Assembly: GCA_951640195.1 (NCBI GenBank)
Contig: OX621169.1
Span: 1,798,001-1,862,000, forward strand
Direction: 5' to 3'
Length of the DNA: 64,000 nt
Source of the DNA: Porpolomopsis calyptriformis
Taxonomy: Eukaryota; Basidiomycota; Agaricomycetes; Agaricales; Hygrophoraceae
Shown here in pieces: positions 33,267-44,103 of this stretch. Within the stretch, counting starts at the first letter, position 1. The number at the start of each line of letters is the position of its first letter. The position numbers and the translations under genes were made by a program. The notes under the pieces were generated by a model that was given only the letters and a program-made list of their open reading frames with translations, had not been told where the DNA came from and searched no databases.

Positions 33267-35093
33267 ATGCTCGCCGGTCTGGCTTTTAGAATGTCTCGCA
33301 GAGGAAACGCAACCCTGCGCAGGACGAAACTGATTGCCCAGCACATGATGTCTACAGCGTCTAGCCAAACTCAGTCTTCAGAAGTGCGCAATTTTTTGCT
33401 TTTTGGGGATCTTGGACTTATTAATTACTCAGCCATCAGTGATGTTTGAATCGAATAGGGCACTTCGGACGTATATTCTTAATCGTCCAAAGAAGCTAAA
33501 TGCTCTTGACGAGACTATGCTGAATATTCTCAGACCGAAGATAGAAGTAAGACAACCGTGCTCCGGTGAATGTTAACCTCACTGTCGTTTAAGGAATGGA
33601 GTCAATCCAACCTTTGTGGAACAATAGTTGGAATCGGCGCTGGCCGTGCCTTCTGCTCCGGCGGTGATGTAACCAGTGAGCCGCACATGTTAGACGCTTT
33701 CTCGCTGCTAAATTAGCCATAGGTGTCATACAAGATGCTGCGACCGAAGGGACTCGTCCAAGGGCCATCGATTTTTTCAAACGAGAGTATGTTTTTGGTT
33801 GGATTTTCTTTTGGTGGGTGTTGAATTTCCATAGATTTGAGATGGACTACATATTGGCTCTGCAACCTAAACCGTATGTCGTCATACTAGACGGCGTAAC
33901 CAGTAAGCGCAGGCGCTTGGGACCAATCCCCATGCTGATCTTGGAAGTGGGTGGCGGTGTTGGACTCGCCGCTCATGCCCCCTTTAGAATTGCAACCGAA
34001 AACACGATCTTTTCCATGCCAGAGACCAAGATCGGTTACTGCCCTGATGTAGGAGCAAGTTTTTTCATGTCAAGACTAGATGGTGAGCTCGGGACATATC
34101 TCTCGTTAACCTCGGACCAATTAATGGGCCGGGAGGTTTTGTGTGTTCAATTTCTCTGGGACTGGATAAAGGTTACTGATTTACATTTTAGCGAGCATGG
34201 ATTTGCCACACATTTCATTCCCTCTAGAAGAATTCCTCTCCTACTTGATCGACTCGCGGCCCTGGAAGATCCCTATCAGGAGATGATTGACCGCACGATC
34301 GAGGAGCTTTCCTCCGAAAGGCAACCCGACGAACCCCCGGCACCTTTCACCGGAGCTAAACGCGCAGCCATGGACAAGGCTTTTAGCCGTGATTCAGTCC
34401 AAGAGATCATTGATGAATTAGGATCGTTATCTATGGCCGCAGATGAAACTGTAAGTACGTGGGCCAAGCAAACCATGGCCATCATGCGCCTTCGAAGTCC
34501 TACGAGCCTAAAAGTCGCACTGCAAGCGATTCGGAGAGGCAGGAGAATGACATTACGGGAAGTGTTACAGATGGAGCTGGGGATCGCCGCCGCCTATTGT
34601 GTAAGTAAACTCAAATTGCTATCCCTGACTTTCAAAACAAAGAGGTCTTTTTTAGAACGGCGCAAGCGCGGATTTTCGGACAGGCGTGACCGCAGTACTG
34701 ATTGATAAGACCCGTGAACGACCAGCGTGGTCTCCGGGCACTTTGGAAGAGGTTTCTGACGCCGAGATCCTCCAGAAATTCTTTTCAACAGATTCCACAT
34801 ACCTGTCTTCAGCGCCCAAACTCACGATTCCTGAACACCTTTCAGCCACCAAAGAAAAGAATCCTATGAAATATGTTTTACCAACCGAGGAGGAGATCGG
34901 GAGAATGGTCCTTGGCACCCACCCTTCCAGTGGCAGAGCCGGAATTAAAATGGAAGAGCTCATTTCCAAGTTTGAGGATCTTCGTCCCGGTAAATGTGGT
35001 GTTAAGGAAAAGGTTCGGGAAGTCGCGTTGCGGAAGTGTGAGATTGTCGACAACTCGGATGGTAATTATCAGTGGCTGAAGTGGAAACATTAA
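33267..35093 (+). CDS. HIBCH: 3-hydroxyisobutyryl-CoA hydrolase, mitochondrial
   Basis: Crotonase-fold thioesterase of valine breakdown; in fungi the same protein family (Ehd3) is also found as mitoribosomal subunit mS47. It starts at ATG 33267 with a basic Ser-rich presequence. Text in order: ESNRALRTYILNRPKKLNAL, GRAFCSGGDV, PYVVILDGVT joined to MGGGVGLAAHAPFRIATE across an intron, SMPETKIGYCPDVGASFF with the catalytic glutamate and aspartate of the family, HGFATHFIPS, then SMAADETVSTWAKQTM, SPTSLKVALQAIRRGRRM, DFRTGVTAVLIDK, and a longer-than-usual C-terminal extension with YVLPTEEEIGRMVLGTHPSS and NYQWLKWKH. The family norm is about 380 residues; this one is close to 500, as in other fungal members. 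Eight or so introns, all in phase. Confidence 0.93.
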
Positions 35094-35887
35094 ACGCGGA
35101 TGGCATTTTTTTGCTTTGATGTTTGTTGGGGCAAGCTTTGTGAAATACAATTAGTAAGCCCTTTACCATCTACCAGGCCGCACATCGAGATGCTTGATAT
35201 CAACATGGTGCTACATGGGGCTAATCAGGATTTTAAGCAGTGGTGTTCCAAAGGGGGATGAGCAAAGTGAAACATCGGCAAGTGGGAAGATGGTCAGATA
35301 GAGACGCTCATCCCTTGCCTTTCGGGTTCACGTAACCTCCCCGACGCGCCGCGAACGGTTGGTTACGCGTGCTGATGGGATAAGACCAAGAAAAGTCCAG
35401 TTACACCTTTGAAGTCGCCATTTAAATTCGACACGTAGTCACAAGTCTGAGGCACGGCTCTGACATTAGATAGCATTAGCGTTGGGATTTATGATGCCAC
35501 CGATCCTTTCCTCTGTCGTAACCACATCACCGCCACCAACCAGATTAGATCATTAGATTCTCAGTTAGGCTTAGTGGAAATGAGGCCAAAGTTACCTTGG
35601 TTGTGGGCATGATCGAGATGCTGGGGGCTGAGCAAACGGAGGCATTTAGGGAAGAAAAGTCATCGGGTTCAGTGACTCAACAGATCTTAGCCCACATTCC
35701 CGGTGTGACAATATAGAAAGATCAAGCGCGTGGAGATGCTTAAGAGCGGCTTAAGGTGGGTGTTAATATATGCCTTTATAACCCAAAAGTGGCACCTAGT
35801 TGACAAGTCATAAGAGGATCAGTCAACGGAGTTGGTTCACCTCATTGTTTTCAATCCAACATCACCACCACACCGACAGAGCCGCTA
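35094..35887. other. intergenic stretch upstream of IDO
   Basis: About 790 bases between the HIBCH stop and the IDO start, both plus strand. No coding signal or repeat recognised. The long upstream region relative to neighbours may reflect a regulated IDO promoter; a TATAA-like string (TGCCTTTATAACC) lies at about 35772-35784, 110 bases before the ATG. Confidence 0.45.
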
Positions 35888-37361
35888 ATGGATATTTGGA
35901 GATTTCTGCCGTCGCCACGTCGATTTTTCCGAGTTGCTTTGTCATTGTTCAATGCGCTGACGCTCTTCCCGTTTTACGGCGGAGTGCAACAACAGAGGAC
36001 GTCGTCGATCGACTTCGATGTCGACGTGGAAACTGGTTTTCTGCCACAGCAGCCCCTGCCGCGACTTGAGGGGCCCTTCAAAGTGTGGGAGGATGCACTT
36101 AGCGAAGCCCAGGAAGTCTTAAGCCTGGGAGAAGATCCTACCGAGGCCGCAATAGAGAAACGGGGTGGGGGAGAAGCCTGGAGAGTAGGAGTGAAATCGG
36201 TAGGTTGTCCATCGACTCGTTTCCAGATTCGTTTTGACAGCACGACAGCTCCCAATCCTCGATGTTGACGTCATGGTAGTGGGTGGAGACCGACGTCGCC
36301 TTCAGCGAGCACACATGATTCTTGCGTGGCTCGTACACTTTTTCGTACATTCGATTCCTCAGGCGGAAGAAGAAATCCACGTCCCCCAGTCATTAGCCGT
36401 TCCATTGGTGAAGGTGTCGCGCACGCTGGGGATAGCTCCAGTATTGACGTTCGCGGACACGGTTCTATGGAACTGGGAGCTGGTTGATGCGAATCTCCCG
36501 ACAACCGTCGAAAACATGCGAATCGTGAACAATTTTTCAGGCACCGACGATGAACGCAATTTCTATGTCACATCGGCGAAGGCGGAGTTGAAAGGTGTCG
36601 AAATGTTACAAATCATCGACGATTATCACAGCTTGCCTAACGTCACCGACTTGACATCGATCGCCCGGATCTCCAAAGACCTCAGACGGTTAGCAAGCAT
36701 CATAGACGACATCAAGGATATCATTCAGTCTGTCCAGCAAGTCTGCGATCCTGGTGTCTTTTACTGGGACATCCGGCCATGGCTAGAAGGAAGCGACGCA
36801 AAAGGGCCATCAGGAATGGGGTGGACGTATGACGGCGTCGACGATTCCGCGACACTCGATCTTAGCGGACCATCTGGAGGGCAGAGTAGCGCCATGCACG
36901 CCATTGATATTTTCCTGGACGTGGATCACAAGCTCCAGCACAGGCGCTTCCCGGCACCGTCAGAAAACAATAAGAAGGCCGATCGAGGGTTTATGGAAAG
37001 GATGACCCGATATATGCCTGGAAGACATCGAGAGTACCTTTCCCATTTGGCCAGGACGCCACGCCCGATGCGAGATTTGGTGCTAAAGACCCCGGCACTC
37101 CGGGAACCATACAACTTGGCGGTAACGGCGCTAAAGAACTTGAGGGATCTGCACATGCGTATCGCTTGTCTTTACATTGTCACGATGGCAAGGTCAACGT
37201 CGCTGCGACCCGGGTGCCCCGTCAGCGCCACGCTGGAACGGTTGGAAGCCAAGAGAGCATCGAGAGAAGGACCCGCACGAGGAACGGGCGGTAACGAGAT
37301 TTGCACGCTATTGAAAGCGGGTAGGGATGCGACACGACGGACATTGCTGAAGGATTACTGA
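35888..37361 (+). CDS. IDO: indoleamine 2,3-dioxygenase family haem enzyme
   Basis: IDO opens the indole ring of L-tryptophan to N-formylkynurenine. Two exons, 35888-36199 and 36249-37361, joined by a 49-base intron, give 474 residues. Recognisable parts: HMILAWLVHFFVHSIP, IHVPQSLAVPLVKVSRTLGI, PVLTFADTVLWNWELVD, FSGTDDERNFYVTSAKAEL, CDPGVFYWDIRPWLEGSD, LSGPSGGQSSAMHAIDIFL, RYMPGRHREYLSHL, and YNLAVTALKNLRDLHMRI, whose histidine is the proximal haem ligand. The second exon starts at the acceptor at 36248, not the nearer AG at 36240, because only that keeps frame into SLPILDVDV. The N terminus is about 100 residues and less conserved. Fungi carry several IDO types; I cannot assign alpha, beta or gamma here. 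No kynureninase or other pathway gene adjoins it. Confidence 0.93.
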
Positions 37362-37517
37362 ACCTGGGCAGATGCAGTCTGACTTGTAGGGAAATATCAG
37401 GTTATGTGTTGTCTGTTCATGCGGTCTTGCTCATCGATAATGCTGTATTGTATATTCCCACGCCACCTATTCATGTCGCGTCCAGTCACGCGTCACTCTC
37501 GTTCTTGTCGTTCAAAA

Positions 37518-39750
37518 ATGTCCCAACTCTCAGCTGGATTCTGCTTGCGTCTTCACCACGCGAAAGCCGTCGACGACGAGCTTTTCAATGCAGGACACAC
37601 AGTGCAATTTGTCTCGATCAAGAAAGTTGTAGCAAACACAGCCACCGTTCAGCCTGCTGTGGACCGTTTCCGTGTCATTTTTTCCGATGGGGAACACTTC
37701 CTTCAGGCCATGCTAGCCACCCAATTGAACCACCTCGTTAATGAAGGCTTTATTGCTAAAAATACTGTCGCTGTCATCGAGAAGCTGTCCTGTAACTTTG
37801 TTCAGGAAAAGAGGTGCAGCCGTCATTTCACATCAGCCAGGCTCTGCTTACGCGTTTCACGCAAGATTATTCATCATTCTGGCCCTTCGTGTTGTCTCCA
37901 CACACGAAGAGAAAATCGGGAACCCTGCCCCGCTCCGAGAGGACCCGAGTGAGGAGAAGAAAGATAGTGCTCCCGCATCTTCTTCATCAACTTCACGCGT
38001 GATTCAAGGGCCACCACAGCAGCAACAGCAACAGCAACACCGCCCGCAGGCACCTGCCGCCCGAGATGGGCAACCGCCCCGCAGCATCTTCCCGATAGAA
38101 GGACTCAGCCCGTATCAGAACAATTGGACCATCAAAGCGCGGGTAACTCAGAAATCGGAGATAAGGACATGGTCCAATGAAAGGGGAGAAGGGAAGCTGT
38201 TCAACGTGAATTTCATGGATGAGACGGGAGAAATCAGAGGCACCGCCTTCAATGCCGTCGTTGATACCTTATACGATAAATTCGAAGAAGGCAAGGTCTA
38301 TTTCGTCTCCAAGGCTCGCGTCAACCTTGCAAAGAAGAAATTCTCGAATCTCCCTAATGATTATGAACTCAGTTTTGACCGTAATACAGAAGTCGTCGAA
38401 GTACGTCACTTTATCAATGTTCGGCCTTGCCTCTAACACTTTTGATCAGTGTCACGAGACGACGAATGTTCCGACGGTCAAGTTTCACTTTGTCCCTCTT
38501 TCGGGGCTGGAGGAACTTGATAAAGATTCAACATGCGGTCGGCAATGCTCACGGCGTTTAGATCCCCGCTGACATATATTCTCAGATGTTCTCGGTATCG
38601 TGAAAGAGGTTGGTCCGCTGGGTGAAATCATTACAAAGGCAAACAGAAAGGCGAGTCGTTTAATATCGTTTGATCCGTTACTCATGGCGTTCTCAGGTTC
38701 CGAAACGTGATATAACACTCGTTGACAAGTCTGGCTTCTCAATTCGTCTTACGCTATGGGGAAAGCAAGCGGAACAATTTAGTTGCGACGACCATCCCGT
38801 TATCGCTTTCAAAGGTGTAAAAATAGGCGATTTTAATGGTAAACATATATTTATCAAGCTCTTGACGACTCCGACTCACTTCGGACATGTTCAGGGCGTT
38901 CGTTATCCATGATCACTACAAGTACGATGACCATCAACCCTGATAATGATGAAGCCTTCGCTTTAAGAGGATGGTATGATGCCGTTGGCGTGGAACAGTC
39001 GTTTCAAACCCATTCGAATGCAATTTCATCTGGTGGGGCCCAAGGCGGATTTAATCGCGCCGAACTACGTTACCTGAAAAATGTGAAAGACTCTCAACTT
39101 GGCCAATCCGATAAGGCGGACTATTTCTCTACCCGTGCGACCATCATGCATATCAAGAGCGAGAGCGTCATGTATCCTGCTTGCCCCGGTCAGGCATGTG
39201 CCAAAAAAGTCATCCAAGTCCCTGATGGTTGGAGATGTGAAAAGTGCGATAGGAGTTACGAAAGTCCCGAGTACAGGCAAGTGTCCCAAAAAAACCACCT
39301 CAGCCAAATTGAGATATCTCCTGCAGGTATCTCGTGTCCTTCGCGGTAGCAGATTGGTCTGGCCAAGCGTGGCTGCAAGGTTTCAATGACACCGGCTTAG
39401 CCATATTTGGTATGCCTGCCAATGATCTGGCCAAGATCAAAGTCAGTCCACTGTCTCTTTCAATCCCAACCATCTGATACCGATCCCCTCTTCGTAGGAA
39501 CAGAATGAGTCCCAGTACAACGCGATTATACACAGGGCCAATTGTGGCACCTTCAATTTTAGCTGTCGAGCCAAACAAGACACGTATAACGTATGTGCCC
39601 TTTGGTTCCAAGAATCCCACACTTAATTTCCTTACCGGAACGTAGGATCAAACTCGTGTTCGATACGCTATCTCACGGATCATGCCTCTCGAATATCGGG
39701 AGGAGGCCTGTGCCTTGCGTGATTTGCTACAATCTCCTTGGGGCCGCTGA
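37518..39750 (+). CDS. RPA1: replication protein A large subunit
   Basis: Single-strand DNA-binding RPA70. ATG 37518 gives MSQLSAGFCLRLHHAKAVDD and the N-terminal OB fold (HTVQFVSIKKV, HFLQAMLATQLNHLV, VAVIEKLSCNF, then across an intron LFIILALRVV). A linker with a glutamine run coded by CAG/CAA triplets (about 38018-38040) precedes DBD-A (IEGLSPYQNNWTIKARVTQK, WSNERGEGKLFNVNFMDETG), DBD-B (LGIVKEVGPLGEIITKANRK, RDITLVDKSGFSIRLTLWGK, IAFKGVKIGDFNGRSLSM) and DBD-C with its zinc ribbon (CPGQACAKK, WRCEKCDRSYESPEYR) and VADWSGQAWLQGFND. Two introns begin with GC: 38651-38696 and 39277-39326; both keep frame into conserved text. It ends DLLQSPWGR. About 630 residues. Confidence 0.96.
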
Positions 39751-39912
39751 TCACACTTTGCTTGATGTATCTTGCTGTACACGTTATTGTATCTCTTACA
39801 AGTCAACGCTATCTCCACAATGATATTTGATCAACCAAAAAAAAATCATTTTCATCAATTAGTACATCAGAAAAAATGCAAAGTATCGTGACCGCAGCAT
39901 AAATTGGTTTTT

Positions 39913-42900
39913 TCATGAGGGGGGTTCAAGTGGATAGTGATACGCTCTTCTGAACACACGCCAAACAACACCCAGGCCTTCTATGATCTTTTCCATGGCC
40001 AGGCGAGTAGGTGGAGGTAGTTCCAAATCGGCGAGCCAGGGTAAAGCCCGATTAATAAAAGGAATGAGGTCGCTGTTCTCCAGCCGAGAGTTTGATGAAA
40101 GTTCCTCACTGACAGTAGTTGGCGAGGGGGTACTTTGTCCAGCGCTTGATGGGTAAGCTTCCGTAGTTTGCGGAGACCAAAGAGTCGCCGACCCGGAAGG
40201 TGTAGCCGGTGTGACGGACGAAGGGGTTAATTCACCAAACCACCACTTGCCATGGCTGGAGGTAGTGGTGACTGTGACCGGCTCTGGCGGTTCTTCCCAG
40301 CCGGATGCCATCACAGGAGAACACGCGTCCAATGAGCGTTTCATTTGACGGATTTCCGAACCCAGGGTAATGAGACCAAAAAGAAGACCAAGAGTCAGCA
40401 GAGTTGGAGCTGTCCTCGTGACGGGTTTGAGGAGTTTGCTGAACATCTTTGGTGTCCTACAGATTAGGTACCGCTGAGACGAGGAATGGATGGCGAGAGA
40501 TAGTCTTGGGTAGAATAGCTCATCCATGGAGTAATGCAATAACCTCCAGCCGTGAGAGGAATAACGTTTGTGTGGGAGATTCGACAGCAATGGTGAAACT
40601 TCTAGATCTAGAAAAGGCTCCCGTCAACGAGGCAAGAATTAAAATGAGCAAAACAGAAGCTTACTAACCTGACTCGGTTTCTACATCTATCTCCAACCGA
40701 CCAACAGGAAGAGAAAACGTGGGAAGAAGAACATCGAGGTGTATTTCGTCCTTGACCATGCTTTTCCAATATCGACCCCTTTTGTGCGCGTCATCGGCAT
40801 CCCCCCGATCGGCGACAACATAATCCACCAAAACATTCCCCCCACCCCTCCCTGCGACATATACTCTAACGCCGCCGGCCCACTCTTTCCCGTCCATCTC
40901 AAAAGGTACGACCAGACCCGGTGAACTAATTTGCTCCTGTTTGACAGTGTCGGCCATCTCAAACCGCACTGGCACGCCGTCGATGGCCGCGCTCGCGATC
41001 TTTAGCTGTGGAGGGCCGGCGGAGGTAGTGGAACTGGGCCGGGCAAACCCAAACTCAAGCCACTCCGATTCCCCATCGCATGGTGCAGGGAGATCCATGC
41101 GCACTGCATATCCGTCTGGAAGACCGTCATTGTCATCGAGCAATAAAGTGACGGTCGCGACAACGGAGGGGATCATCAGTGGACCATCCCTCCGAGACCG
41201 TAAAGACGGGGTGTTCATCTGCCGTAGCAGGGCACCTGGTGAAGGACCGCCGCTAGGTGTACGGGGGCGACTCGGAGGCTGTCTCCCGATTTCGACCCCA
41301 TCATCTGCCCGATGCCTAAAGCTCGGCATCGGTCGGAAGGAACGCAGGGCAATTCTCCCGCCCTCGGTGCCGCACCGCGTAAAGCCGCCCTTCTGCAGCA
41401 CAGTTTTGCGTGTCTGGGCGTCGTGAATGTCGCCTGACGGGTTATACACCTCCACATTGGCGTTCTCGGCCTCATTCCGGATGATAATAGTAGTTGTCTC
41501 TGTATCGGCAGCGAGAACGCTGAGACGGGGAAGGACCATCGGTTCCGAGTCTAACTCGCCATCCCAGGGGTTTGTAGAGGAATTTTGCGAATTTTGAACA
41601 TAGGATCGTGAGCGGGGGGTAAGAAGGATGGTTCCAGAGATGGTGAATGTGAAAATATTTTTTGAGGGTGGAAGGAGATCATTCATGTTCATGTGGATGG
41701 TGATAGGCACTCCCGGAGGTCGGACTGTTGAATCAACTCCGTTTGGCGAGGCAGTGCCATCAAGGTTGGGGGTAGAGGACGGGGGAAGCGAGCCGAGGGA
41801 GGATACTGTGCCAGACGGTGTTGATGTGGCCGACCCTTCGAACGAGTAATCTGGAACATTGTCGGCGGGGAGCGGAGCGCGCAAGAGGGAAGATGAAGAA
41901 GATGTCGAACTATAGCGAGAGCGATCCGAAGGACCAGGTGATGCTGGTAAGACGAAAAGCTGAGGGGGGGGATCAGTTGGAGGCTGACCCGGGTCGGGGG
42001 GCATAATCATGTCATGCCCAGTGTAACCAACGCCCCCGTCTACAGACCATCCTTTCTCCGACTCATTGGCCCATGTGACATCAGATCCTTTAGATTCTAG
42101 CCCAATATCCATTCCAAGTAAGGTCGCGACGCCGGGGAACCAGACTCCTTTGCAAGTTCCCTTGTATTGAATGTTCATTACGACACCTTCGGCGCCAGTA
42201 GTTTTATCTTTCCCCTTTCCAAGGACTGCACATGTAATCTCGCCTTTCGCTTCTCTGACGCCAACCCTTCGTCGGTTATCCCCTCCGTCAGGTATATTTA
42301 TTGTTTTCAAGGGAGTGGCCCAGCGGACGCGGACTCGCTCCGCGCTGGGAAACGTCCCCTGAATACCGCACCCATTAGAAAAGCCAGTAACGGATGAGTC
42401 AGAGGATTCGTCATCAGCAAGTTGGCAGTAGGAATTTGTCCGCGAAACCCGGGTGGAGGCGCTGCGAGTAACATGTGGGTCGGAAGTGAGATCCCAGACA
42501 CCCGCGTCATCTTCTGCCGAAGAAAGTGAGGCAAGTGAGGCAGATGTAGCGGTCGGTGAGAATATTCGAAGTTTTACGGTATTAGAAAGGCAACGTGGGA
42601 TGGGAATGGAGAGCTAATGAGGGGTATCAGCAAACTAACCCCGTTTGAAAGTGAAAAAAAAAGGGAGAAAAAAAGTGGGGCAAATTTTTGATTAATAAAA
42701 ATGCTACGCACCAAATATGGGGCCCGCGGAGGCTTGGAGATGTAGGGAACCCACATATCAATGGCGGCCATAAATTGAATCACATTTCTGTCACCGAGTG
42801 AGGAACGTCGATTTTTGTGTGGTGTAATTTGGGAGTTATGGATTGAACCTTCCTCATCGTTCTCCGTAAGGGACTGACCCTTGGGTCGCGGGAACTCCTT

Positions 42901-43601
42901 GGGAAGAACATATGACACGTTGTAGCCACTAACTAGTATGTGACCCGTGTATTTGTCGTCCAAGGGAGGGGGATTGGCTCCGTTTGATGCGGGCTGACGG
43001 ATTGATGATCCGGCGGAAGAGACAGACGTAGATGATAAACCAAAATTGGATAGATACGACAACGAGGATCGGGCAGGGAGAGATAGCGCTCGCGCAGCAT
43101 TGTGCAAAAGAGGGCAAGTAGTGGAAGAAAAATTGTAGGGAACCGAGTTGTTGTCGATAGGGTGGACTTGAGATTTTAATATTTTAATATTCTCCTCTGG
43201 CAAAAGAAGTAAAATGAGTTATCCCTGTCGATCATGTTTGAATCATATATGGATGAAACGTCTGTCGTAATGACAACAGCACAGTCTTGTGGCTTAAGGA
43301 TTTTCAAAGATGCTTACCAGGGAATAGCGGAAGAGTCGTTCCTGGACTAACGTTCTCCAATGACAAGGAGATCTGGATACGCCATCAAGAAACCACCACA
43401 GGGTGTGATAGGTGGTATGTGACAGACCTTGAGATACATCTTTATGGAAGCACCATCCTGACCGTGCCTTGCTTTCCCCTCGATGGCAAGGCGTGTTACG
43501 ATGTTGGGCTTTGGCTGGGCGCCGATCGTGAAAGCCTGAGATGAAGCGGAGAGTGGTGGGCTGAGTGTACGAGAATGGCGGGAAGTGTAGGAACTCGGCA
43601 T
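39913..43601 (-). CDS. large fungal protein of unknown function, one C-terminal membrane segment
   Basis: I do not recognise a named family. Exons chain well: ATG 43601 (MPSSYTSRHSRTLSPPLSAS, then GKARHGQDGASIKMYLK), a small exon ISLSLENVSPGTTLPLFP, then ENIKILKSQVHPIDNNSVPY to HILVSGYNVSYVLPKEFPRP and AAIDMWVPYISKPPRAPYL, then IPIPRCLSNTVKLRIFSP running without interruption through the long frame to about 40664. This central part has a Ser/Pro-rich segment and beta-rich stretches (NIFTFTISGTILLTP, VVATVTLLLDDNDGLPDGYA, WLEFGFARP). A last exon brings a single hydrophobic segment (TAPTLLTLGLLFGLITLGSE) followed by about 140 residues. No signal peptide. The N-terminal beta-rich text has a loose arrestin-like look, which I cannot prove. 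Around 1,000 residues; the joint near 40600-40664 is uncertain. Confidence 0.75.
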
Positions 43602-44103
43602 GAATTAGGTTCTATGTACAGCGTGAGAGACGGTGATGATATTAGAAATCGTGTTACAGGTTGGTCGTAGATTTCAAGTTGGTTGCGAGGTGGAAGCCAC
43701 GATCAAGGACCGCTGGCGTAGGGTGGCAAGACTGGCGTCGTCAAAGGAAAGCGAGGCGACAAAACGAAAGGAATATGAGCACAAAGCGGGAGTACGTGGC
43801 TTGAAGCGTTGGTCGCGGCACACGGTGAGTGTGGACAAGCGATAACGCGACGCGTCCTGAAGTGGAAGGACGGAATCAAACTCGAGAGCCGACAACCGTT
43901 GCGAGTCATATCGTAATAAAGTACAATTTATCATTATCTCCATTTACACACTCATTTCGAGCATTCCAGGGGTACTGCGATGATTTCCAGGCCATCTAAC
44001 GCTTGAATATCGACTGAAGCTCGCCACCGCACCGTCCTGAGGGTTGAGAGGTGCGAAGCCACAGACAAACAACAACAATCAAACCCCGACCTAAGACGAC
44101 GAT
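43602..44103. other. divergent intergenic stretch
   Basis: About 500 bases between the starts of the large unknown gene and SNW1. A short plus frame (43633-43845) is rich in Arg and Lys but without splice or motif support. Presumed promoter region for both genes. Confidence 0.5.

Noticed and set aside
4795..35093. Branched-chain amino-acid catabolic cluster (IVD and HIBCH)
   Set aside because: The two genes are 27 kb apart with unrelated genes between, so clustering is not supported.
7005..37361. Secondary-metabolite or tryptophan-degradation cluster (Zn2Cys6 factor, aminotransferase, esterase, IDO)
   Set aside because: The genes are spread over 30 kb among housekeeping genes, and no synthase, P450, transporter or kynurenine-pathway partner adjoins them.
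40941..41426. 161-residue plus-strand frame
   Set aside because: Antisense to the long exon of the large unknown gene; no independent support.
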